The position numbers were made by a program, and so were the translations under genes. From contig NZ_JAFBAT010000199.1 in the NCBI RefSeq assembly GCF_019247615.1, positions 1 to 42,230 on the forward strand: a stretch of 42,230 nt of DNA, written 5' to 3'. The notes under the pieces were generated by a model. That model was not told the DNA's origin and did not search any database. It worked only from the letters and a program-made list of their open reading frames with translations. The stretch is from Mycobacterium sp. Lineage in GTDB: Bacteria; Actinomycetota; Actinomycetes; Mycobacteriales; Mycobacteriaceae. Shown in pieces: positions 18,563 to 25,112 of the stretch (the first letter of the stretch is position 1; each line of letters opens with the position of its first letter).

Positions 18563-19963
18563 TCAAAGGACGCGCTCGCGACCCGCCCCGGTGGGCTTGT
18601 CGCCGCTCGTCGCGGCATCGACCGGCGCCCGCTCGGCGCCCTCGCTGCCCGCGGCCGCACCGGCCTCCGCGTCCTGGCCATCGCCCGCCGCGTCGGCGGG
18701 CGGCGGGGCCGGATCACCCGGGCCCTTCCCGGATTGGGCCGCCTGCTGAATCTGGCTCACACCCTGGTTGACCGTCTGGCCGAGCTGGCTGACGGGCTGG
18801 GACATCTGCGATATCTGGGCCGACATCGCAGCCATCTGCGCCAGGGTGGGCGGGGCGTACCCTGCGGCGGCCGCAGAAGTTGCCGCCGGAGCTGCGGCCG
18901 GAGTTGCGGCCGCAGCTGTGGCCGGAGTTGCGGCCGCAGCCGCTGCCGCGGGCACCGCCGCCGGCGTCGCTTGCGGCGCTCGCGGCGCTTCAGAGCCGGC
19001 CGGGCTCTTCGCGGCAAGCCCCTGCTGTTGTCTGTTCGCGTCGAGGAACTCGCGTTGTTCCCGCGTAACACGGTCGCCGGCCTGGTTGGCCAAGTCGTTG
19101 ATGCTCGGCGCGAAGGAGAACTTTGTCAGGCCGTCGGAGATCCCCCTGAAGCTGGACAGCTTGGATGAGGCCTCCGCCGCCACCTTCCCCTCGATCTTCC
19201 CGAAGCTGCCCTCGAGCGCCTTCTGCACGTTCTCGCCGAGCGTGACGTAGTCCTTGGCCAATGTGGCCACCTGGTTGTTGAGGGTCATCGATCTCGCCAC
19301 CTCGAGCAGCTCGACGACCAGGACCGCCGCGCAGCACGCGAAGGCGGCAATGATTTGCCACGCCTGCGACCACGCCGGTCCCGTGACCGGAATCAAGTAC
19401 AGGAGAAGGGCGACACCCGCGGCGGCGGTCAGCACGGCCACGTTGACCGCGCAGCACATGTGCGCCTCTTTGGTGTTACCGGCCTGTTCCGCGATGAAAT
19501 TTTTCAGCTTGTCGTCCAGGAGCTTCAAGTCCTGCGTGTAACGCTTCAAGTCGGCGTTCTGCGCGATGTAGGCCGCCGCGGCGGGCCCGGCCCAGTCTCG
19601 GGGATCGGGAACGCACCCGGGGTCCAAGCTGGTTACGAACAGGTCGAGATCCTTTGCGGCGGTGGACACGGCGGAGCCCGAGTTCGGGGAACCGAATCCG
19701 TTGAGGAAGTCCACCAAAGTGACCGCCAGCGCCGCAGCATCGACGATGGCCGTCGGGGTCGGCAGCGCCTTCTTTACCGCGTCGGTCTTCAAAACGTCGA
19801 CAAGCTTCGTCCATTGCTTGCTCGCGTAGATCAGCCCCTTGCCCACGATGGTGCCCGCGCTCGCACCGAGGGTGGCCCAGTCCTTGTTTTGAATGGCGCT
19901 TCCGCCGGTTTGGAAACTCTTTGTCACCGTGATCAGATCTGACGCACCGTTAAGCCAAGACAC
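18563..19963 (-). CDS. espE: EspE-like ESX-1 substrate
   Basis: 466 residues from GTG 19963, which has a GAAGGGA site ~9 nt upstream. The longer frame to 20221 would add an 86-residue Cys/Arg-rich tail without family support and is rejected. The family marks are DWAGPAAAAYIAQN (the W-x-G block of EspE/EspA) and a C-terminal AERAPVDA shared with M. tuberculosis EspE. Between them are two hydrophobic segments containing CC pairs, and a long Ala/Pro/Thr run from ~355 on. The middle differs strongly from M. tuberculosis EspE. It is the first gene of the minus-strand ESX-1 set. Confidence 0.82.
   Translation of the reverse strand: MSWLNGASDLITVTKSFQTGGSAIQNKDWATLGASAGTIVGKGLIYASKQWTKLVDVLKTDAVKKALPTPTAIVDAAALAVTLVDFLNGFGSPNSGSAVSTAAKDLDLFVTSLDPGCVPDPRDWAGPAAAAYIAQNADLKRYTQDLKLLDDKLKNFIAEQAGNTKEAHMCCAVNVAVLTAAAGVALLLYLIPVTGPAWSQAWQIIAAFACCAAVLVVELLEVARSMTLNNQVATLAKDYVTLGENVQKALEGSFGKIEGKVAAEASSKLSSFRGISDGLTKFSFAPSINDLANQAGDRVTREQREFLDANRQQQGLAAKSPAGSEAPRAPQATPAAVPAAAAAAATPATAAAATPAAAPAATSAAAAGYAPPTLAQMAAMSAQISQMSQPVSQLGQTVNQGVSQIQQAAQSGKGPGDPAPPPADAAGDGQDAEAGAAAGSEGAERAPVDAATSGDKPTGAGRERVL
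18896..18940. repeat. 21-bp tandem repeat inside espE
   Basis: A 21-bp unit starting GGCCGGAGTTGC occurs at 18896-18916 and 18920-18940, a 24-bp period that keeps the reading frame. It encodes part of the Ala/Thr/Pro run of EspE and may vary in copy number between strains. Confidence 0.7.
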
Positions 19964-20303
19964 CTCGGTGTTCCCTTCACGCTCGCGAATCCTGTGCACC
20001 GATCCCGTGCACGGTGGAGCGAGCCTTTCAACGCTCAGAACAGCCCCGGCGCACGATGTTTCGGCTACGCAACAGCATTCACCACCTGGCGCGCGCACGC
20101 TATGCCATACATTGCAGCAAGGTTGCGGCGAAGCGAACACTTGGGAGTGAAGACGATCGAAACCAACTGATGCGACTGTATCGCACACCGGGCCCTTCAT
20201 TGAGTCCGCTATGGATCTCATCGCCCACTAGAATCAGGTCTGACTTTCAACGCGGCCGGACCCCGGTGACAACCTCGGGATGGCGCATAGGAGCAGTCTG
20301 CAC
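19964..20303. promoter_or_regulatory. Divergent promoter region between espE and the PE35-like gene
   Basis: 340 bp without a gene. On the plus strand a good -10 (TAGAAT, 20229-20234) lies ~70 bp before the PE35-like start, with no convincing -35. On the espE side, two GTGCAC palindromes (19994-19999 and 20007-20012) lie 31-49 bp upstream of the GTG start and could be an operator. This is probably the main promoter region for the ESX-1 minus-strand genes. Confidence 0.5.
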
Positions 20304-20966
20304 ATGGAATCGATGTCAATCGATCCGGCCGCCGCCGCGATCGGATCGCAATTGGTCGATGTCGCCACTCGCGCCCTGACCTCCGGTGCGGCCGCGGCGC
20401 CGTTGTTGACCGGGTTGGCACCCGCCGGGGCAGAAGAGGTCTCGCTACAGGCAGTGATGGCTTTCGCGGCAGAGGCCTCCACGATGCTGGCTGCCAATAC
20501 CACCGCCCAAGAGGAGCTGGCCCGGGCGGGCTTTGCGGTGACCGAAATCGCTCGCATGTATTCGCAGGTCGACGGCGACGCGGCCGCGACTTTGGCGGCG
20601 GCCGGCGCCCAATTCGCCGGCCAAGCGTCCGCGGGTGGAACCCCGGCGACCGCCGCCGCGGGACTGCTCAACGCGGAGACAGCAGCGGGTGCCGGTGGCC
20701 TGGCTGCCCGCACACCGCTGATGGCAAATCCTTTGGGAGGCGTCGCGGCGTCGAATCCGGCCGCCACGGTGCCCGCGACCGCGAACGCCGCGTCAACGGT
20801 GCTGGGCGCGGGCACCGCCCCGCTGAGTTCGATCGGCCAGTTCACATCGGCCGGTGGCGGGACGGCGGGTGTTCCTCCTTCGCTTACAAGCCAAGAAGAA
20901 AGCACCCGCGACGAGTCGAGCGACCGGCAAGCCGACGACCCGCAGCCCGGCGAGCAAGTCCTCTGA
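20304..20966 (+). CDS. PE35-like protein with C-terminal extension
   Basis: 220 residues. ATG 20304 follows a GGAG site by ~10 nt and gives MESMSIDPAAAAIGSQL, which lines up with M. tuberculosis PE35 (MEKMSHDPIAADIGTQV). The similarity continues through LVPAGA/LAPAGAEEVS, and there is a YxxxD export signal (YSQVD). PE35 ends at ~99 residues, but this protein continues ~120 more: Ala/Gly/Thr-rich, then a charged tail ending GEQVL. It is the likely partner of PPE68, yet lies 11 kb from it, divergent from espE. The family call is firm; the pairing is inferred. Confidence 0.85.
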   Translation: MESMSIDPAAAAIGSQLVDVATRALTSGAAAAPLLTGLAPAGAEEVSLQAVMAFAAEASTMLAANTTAQEELARAGFAVTEIARMYSQVDGDAAATLAAAGAQFAGQASAGGTPATAAAGLLNAETAAGAGGLAARTPLMANPLGGVAASNPAATVPATANAASTVLGAGTAPLSSIGQFTSAGGGTAGVPPSLTSQEESTRDESSDRQADDPQPGEQVL

Positions 20967-21032
20967 CGGGTCTCCCCCGCCGGTGGTGCGCCGGCCCTTT
21001 CCGAAATATCGGACGGCTCGCCAGCTCTACTG

Positions 21033-21479
21033 TCAGGTGGCGTTGGGCTCGAACCGGAAGACGGCGACCCGGCCCGCCAGCGCCTCGAATTCGTCGGCCG
21101 TGCCGTCGCGCACCATGCCGGAGCGCTTGGCGAACGCCACGCCGACCGGCACCTTCACCGAGAACTCTCGCAGCACCGGGCGCGCCTCGTCGGCGTCCAG
21201 TTCGACGATCTTGACCTCACGTGATCGCCTGCCCCGGCTCAGTGTGCCGGTGCCCGCCGCCCGGGCGTTCGCCGCCCAGTCCGCGCCGGGGTAACCGGCC
21301 ACGACGTACAGGCCGCCGCGGAACTCGAACGGCGTCATCGGGGTGCTGCGCGGTTGACCGGTTTTGCGGCCGGGCACGGTCAGCACCATCGCGGGGCCGG
21401 TCGGTAAGCCCAGCCGCTGGGCGGCCATCATCACCTTGTTCATGGGTTTGAGGTAGCGCGGGGGGCGTGGCTGCGACAT
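21033..21479 (-). CDS. Deazaflavin (F420)-dependent nitroreductase-family protein
   Basis: 148 residues. It resembles the small Ddn-like split-barrel proteins of mycobacteria that reduce quinones or nitro compounds with F420H2: the core reads VLTVPGRKTGQPRSTPM, then YVVAGYPGADWAANARA. I chose ATG 21479 because it lies 1 nt after the stop of the upstream gene and gives the usual family N-terminus. It forms an operon with the NmrA-like gene at 21481. The substrate cannot be told from sequence. Confidence 0.85.
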   Translation of the reverse strand: MSQPRPPRYLKPMNKVMMAAQRLGLPTGPAMVLTVPGRKTGQPRSTPMTPFEFRGGLYVVAGYPGADWAANARAAGTGTLSRGRRSREVKIVELDADEARPVLREFSVKVPVGVAFAKRSGMVRDGTADEFEALAGRVAVFRFEPNAT

Positions 21480-21480
21480 G

Positions 21481-22329
21481 TCAGGCTCCTTCGGGTCGGG
21501 CGAACAGGTTGCGGTGCTCCGAAACCCATTGCGCGAACGTGCTTGCGGGCCGGCCGAGGATCTTCTCGACGTCGTGAGTGACGAGCGCGGGTTTGTCGAG
21601 GGTTTCGGCGAGCATGGACATGTAGGCGTCGGCGAAGTCGGCAGAGAATCCGAGGCCGATGAACCGTTGCCGCACCACGTCATTCGGCACTTCGAGGTAT
21701 CGCAGCGGTCGACCGAGGACACCGCCGATGACCTCGACCAGCTCCGAGTTGGTGAACGCCTGCGGACCTGTCAGCGGGATGCGCTGGCCGACAAGGTCAT
21801 CGGTGAGCAGCGCCCGCGCCGCGACCGCGGAGATGTCGCTTTCGACGATCGGCGCCGAGGACGCGGCGGCGTAGGGCCCGGCCACCACGTCGCCGGCGCG
21901 GATCTGCGCCGACCACATCCCGGCGAAGTTCGTCGCGAACACGCTGGGCCGCAGGCTCACCCACTCCAGGCCGGATTCGACGGCGAGCTGCTCGACCTCC
22001 TTATTGCGGTCCCCGCGAAAACGCGATGGCTGACGCGAGAAGTCGTCGTCGGCATTGATCGCCGACAGCGCAACCAGCCTGGTGACCCCGGCGTGCACGC
22101 ACTGGTCCACCAGTTCGGCCAGCCGCTCACCCAGCGCGCGGGAATTGAGGAATACCGCCGAGGCACCCGTCAGCGCGTCGGCGGCCGAGTCGACCACCTC
22201 GACGCGCGAGGGAAACCCGGCGCCCTTCGGTGTGCGGGTGACCGCCCGTACCCACGCGCCCGCGGCGACAAGTTCGGCAACGAGCGGGTGTCCGACGTTG
22301 CCGGTCGCTCCGGTTACGACGATCGTCAT
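21481..22329 (-). CDS. NmrA-like NAD(P)-binding protein
   Basis: 282 residues. It has an N-terminal Rossmann motif VTGATGNVG, a central RNKEVEQLAVESGLEW segment and SLRPSVFATNFAGMW, typical of the NmrA/QOR2-like atypical short-chain dehydrogenases. These are either NAD(P)H-quinone reductases or redox sensors. A GGAAGGA site precedes the ATG by ~8 nt. It is transcribed away from the sigma factor gene at 22433; this arrangement (ECF41-type sigma next to an epimerase/oxidoreductase) is a known association. Confidence 0.85.
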   Translation of the reverse strand: MTIVVTGATGNVGHPLVAELVAAGAWVRAVTRTPKGAGFPSRVEVVDSAADALTGASAVFLNSRALGERLAELVDQCVHAGVTRLVALSAINADDDFSRQPSRFRGDRNKEVEQLAVESGLEWVSLRPSVFATNFAGMWSAQIRAGDVVAGPYAAASSAPIVESDISAVAARALLTDDLVGQRIPLTGPQAFTNSELVEVIGGVLGRPLRYLEVPNDVVRQRFIGLGFSADFADAYMSMLAETLDKPALVTHDVEKILGRPASTFAQWVSEHRNLFARPEGA

Positions 22330-22379
22330 GAGATGGTCCTTCCGTGAGTTTTACAGCCAAGGACGGCGCCGGCGGCGGG

Positions 22380-22406
22380 AAAGTTACACGGGCGACGCGT
22401 AACTTT
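22380..22406. promoter_or_regulatory. Perfect inverted repeat between the NmrA-like and sigma factor genes
   Basis: AAAGTTAC (22380-22387) and GTAACTTT (22399-22406) form a perfect 8-bp dyad around an 11-nt spacer, within the 103-bp divergent gap. It is AT-rich in a GC-rich setting and reads the same in both directions, so one bound dimer could control both genes. The regulator is not in view. Confidence 0.55.
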
Positions 22407-22432
22407 TCGCAGTCCCGAATCGTCGAAGTTTC

Positions 22433-23317
22433 ATGACCCAGTCGCACTCCCCGACCGACCAGCTCACCGAGGCGTGGCGCCATCACCGCCCCTATCTGGT
22501 CAACCTCGCCTATCAGATGCTCGGGGACGTCGGTGACGCCGAAGACGTTGCGCAAGAAGCATTCCTGCGGCTCTCCCGTGCCGATCTGGATGCGATCGAC
22601 GATGTCCGCGCCTGGCTGACGGTGGTGGCGAGCCGGCTTTGCCTCGACCAGGTGCGGTCGGCCCGAGCCCGCCACGAACGGCCCGGAACCGGCGATCTCG
22701 AGGAGCGGGAGCCCGTATCGCGCCGCCCGGACCCGGCCGACCGGGTCACCCTCGACGATGAGGTCCGCAACGCGCTGTTCGAGGTCCTGCGCAGGCTCAG
22801 CCCCGGCGAACGAGTGGCGTTCGTACTGCACGACGTGTTCTCGGTTCCGTTCGAAACGATCGCCGAGACCGTGGGCCGTCCGGTCGGCACCTGCCGTCAG
22901 CTTGCGCGGCGCGCGCGCGCCAAATTCAATGCAGCGCAACCGAAGTTGAACGAAGTGGCCACGGCCGAACACCAGCTGGTCACCGAGAGATTCATCACCG
23001 CGTGCGCCAACGGCGACATCGCCGCGTTGACCGCCGTCCTCGATCCGGCGGTCTGGGGAGTGGGCACGATCCTCATCGACCCCGCGCCGCCGCCGCAGGT
23101 CAACCACGGTCCCGACGCCGTGGCCACCAACTTGCTGCGCTACCTGGGGCCGGAGGTGACGCTGGTCAGCGGTCCCGCCGGGCAGCCGGCGGTGCTGGCC
23201 TTCGCCGACCGGCGGCTGTTCGCGGTGATCGTGCTGAGCATCCGCGGCCCTCTCGTGACCAAGATCGAGGCAGTCGCCGACCCGTCGGCGCGGGCAGGGG
23301 TTCCGGGGCGGGATTAG
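22433..23317 (+). CDS. ECF RNA polymerase sigma factor with SnoaL-like tail (SigJ/ECF41 type)
   Basis: 294 residues. Region 2 includes LVNLAYQMLGDVGDAEDVAQ, and region 4 reads LSPGERVAFVLHDVFSVPFETI then GRPVGTCRQLARRAR. Residues ~185-290 are a SnoaL-like (NTF2-fold) domain, which in the ECF41 group controls sigma activity instead of an anti-sigma factor. I do not see the WLPEP linker or DGGGR motifs typical of ECF41, so it may belong to a related subgroup. Its 3' end overlaps the MinD-like gene by 4 bp, tail to tail. Confidence 0.88.
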   Translation: MTQSHSPTDQLTEAWRHHRPYLVNLAYQMLGDVGDAEDVAQEAFLRLSRADLDAIDDVRAWLTVVASRLCLDQVRSARARHERPGTGDLEEREPVSRRPDPADRVTLDDEVRNALFEVLRRLSPGERVAFVLHDVFSVPFETIAETVGRPVGTCRQLARRARAKFNAAQPKLNEVATAEHQLVTERFITACANGDIAALTAVLDPAVWGVGTILIDPAPPPQVNHGPDAVATNLLRYLGPEVTLVSGPAGQPAVLAFADRRLFAVIVLSIRGPLVTKIEAVADPSARAGVPGRD

Positions 23318-24600
23318 CTCTTGTCGGGGCGGCGGTCCCGCGCACGATCCGACCGCGCCGCGAAATAACCGGCGACGGTTGCCGTCACCTCAAGGAATCT
23401 GCGCCGGGTGGCCGGGGCCATCTCGCGGCTCACATCGATCACCCCGCCGGGCCGCAGGTGGGCGTCGAAGGGGACCTCGACCACCGGCCGGCCGTGATCG
23501 ACGAACTCGCGGGCGAGCAGCGCACGGGTCCGTTTGTCGGCATGGCCGTCGGAATCGTTGAGCACCACGATGGTGTGCTGCAAGAGATTCGTCATGCCGT
23601 GCTCCGACAGCCACTCCATGGTCCTGGCAGCAGCGGCGGCGCCGTCCGCCCACGGCGAGGACACCACGATCAGCGCATTCAGATCGCGCAGCACTTCCTG
23701 GGTGACCGGCGAGTCCATCGTCGAGCCGCAGTCGATGACCGAGATCGTGAAATGAGCGTCCAGCCGCAGCGCCGCTTCCCGATAGACGGCGGGATCGAGC
23801 ACACGGCGGGGGCCGGACGCCGGTTCACCACCGAGAACGTGCAGGCCGGCGGAATTACGGCCGAGGCGCGCGACCACGTCGGTGAAGGAACCCGGATTCT
23901 TCTCCGATGTCAACTCCCAGAATGAGTCGGTCGATCGAGGATCGATCCGGCTGGCCAATCGCCCGAACGCGGTGTCGGCGTCGATTGCCACGACGTGGTC
24001 TTGCTGCCGTAATTCGGCGAAAAGCGATCCGACGCTGGCGGCCACGGACGTTTTTCCGACGCCGCCCTTACCGAGCACGCCGACCTTGTAGTTGCCGCGC
24101 AGCGGAGTCCGGATGGCCGCTTCGAACTGAGCCTCCCGGCGCTGGGCTGCCGACGGCCCCGGCCTGACGAGGCCGAACGTGGCCAGCCGCAGCAGGCGTC
24201 GCCAACCACGTTCGGGCATCTCCGCGTCGGCGGTCTGCAGCGGCGCGCCGACGGCGGTGGTCGGAGACTGCCGGCGATCCGGTCCCGTGGGCGTCGGGGC
24301 CGCGGGAGAAGCCGGCTGGCGGGGCGACAACGCGGGCTGCGCCGGCCCGGGACGAGGGGATGACGCCGGGGGCGGCGGACCCGGCCGGGGTTGCGCTGCC
24401 GCCGGCGAGGATTGCGGTGGACCCGGGCGGGGACGCGGGGGGGCCGGCGGGGGCGGCGCGGCCGGCCGCTGGGCAACCGGCAAAGCAGGCGGCGGCGCGG
24501 AGGGCGCAGACCTCACGGGCGGGCCGGGCGGGCGCGCGGCAGGCGGGGTGGGCCGGTCGCGCTGCAGCCGGTCGCGCAGGAATTCTTCGCGCTCGTTCAT
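23314..24600 (-). CDS. MinD/ParA-like ATPase with proline-rich N-terminus (Rv3860-like)
   Basis: 428 residues. The start at 24600 (MNEREEFLRDRLQRDRP) has a GAGGAG site immediately upstream; an upstream ATG at 24669 is less likely. Residues ~15-140 are Pro/Ala-rich, followed by a basic link (RGWRRLLRLATFGL) and a MinD/ParA domain with GKGGVGKTS, AIDADTAFGRLASR and VIDCGSTMDSP. The architecture is the same as EspI, including the RGWRR element just before the ATPase. Its place beside gltB matches Rv3860 of M. tuberculosis. A role in ESX-1 or in positioning is inference only. Confidence 0.82.
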   Translation of the reverse strand: MNEREEFLRDRLQRDRPTPPAARPPGPPVRSAPSAPPPALPVAQRPAAPPPPAPPRPRPGPPQSSPAAAQPRPGPPPPASSPRPGPAQPALSPRQPASPAAPTPTGPDRRQSPTTAVGAPLQTADAEMPERGWRRLLRLATFGLVRPGPSAAQRREAQFEAAIRTPLRGNYKVGVLGKGGVGKTSVAASVGSLFAELRQQDHVVAIDADTAFGRLASRIDPRSTDSFWELTSEKNPGSFTDVVARLGRNSAGLHVLGGEPASGPRRVLDPAVYREAALRLDAHFTISVIDCGSTMDSPVTQEVLRDLNALIVVSSPWADGAAAAARTMEWLSEHGMTNLLQHTIVVLNDSDGHADKRTRALLAREFVDHGRPVVEVPFDAHLRPGGVIDVSREMAPATRRRFLEVTATVAGYFAARSDRARDRRPDKS

Positions 24601-25112
24601 GGGCTCCTCGGTGCCAGGCAATCGCACCTTGCGCATGTGGCCGACCGCGCGAGCCCTGCTGATGAGCACCGCGGCCCGACCGTCGACGCTGGATGCGGAC
24701 CACTACCAGTCCAGTATCGGCCATCCCGCCCGAGCAGCCGACCGCGTTCGGCCGGGCTGCCCGCCATCGGCGAGAAACAGCATGTCGGCGGTGTTGCGCA
24801 CGCCACCCGCCACGAATTTACGGTGCCGCCAACTGGCGGCTAGACTTGACCAAGTTGGCATGTCAGGCGGGTTTTGTCATATCGTTTTACGACTTGTCGA
24901 GACCGATTCCAGGCCACCGTTCAGAGCTGCACGGACGTCACTAACCGGATTATTGCCCGCCTGGGGGACATCCTACCGACAAGGCCGAAAAGGGCTCAAA
25001 AGGTCCTCAGAAGGTCCGAGCCCGCAACCCTTCGGGGTTGCGGCCCCGGCGGAGCTGCTCGTAATGGCCCGGATAGGGCCGCTGGAACGTTCTGGTGAAG
25101 AGGCAGGTGCAT
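24601..25112 (+). promoter_or_regulatory. gltB promoter and leader region
   Basis: 512 bp without a gene, between two divergent genes. A possible promoter for gltB is TTGGCA (24855-24860), 17 nt, CATATC (24878-24883), which would give a leader of ~220 nt. The last 120 nt of that leader are rich in hairpins (separate entry). The first ~240 bp next to the MinD-like gene show nothing I can name. Confidence 0.4.
24992..25080 (+). promoter_or_regulatory. Three successive hairpins in the gltB leader
   Basis: Stem 1 pairs GGGCTC (24992-24997) with GAGCCC (25018-25023), and its loop holds two AAGGTCC copies (25000-25006, 25011-25017). Stem 2 is a perfect 9-bp helix (25022-25030 with 25035-25043) closed by a TTCG tetraloop; it shares two bases with stem 1, so the two compete or stack. 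Stem 3 pairs GGCCC (25066-25070) with GGGCC (25076-25080). No T-run follows. The pairing is seen directly; a role in controlling gltB is inferred. Confidence 0.5.

Noticed and set aside
18840..18960. Possible CRISPR-like repeat
   Set aside because: It is an in-frame 24-bp coding repeat in espE without spacers.
19964..20221. Longer EspE start at 20221
   Set aside because: The added 86 residues are Cys/Arg-rich and unlike the family; GTG 19963 has a good ribosome site.
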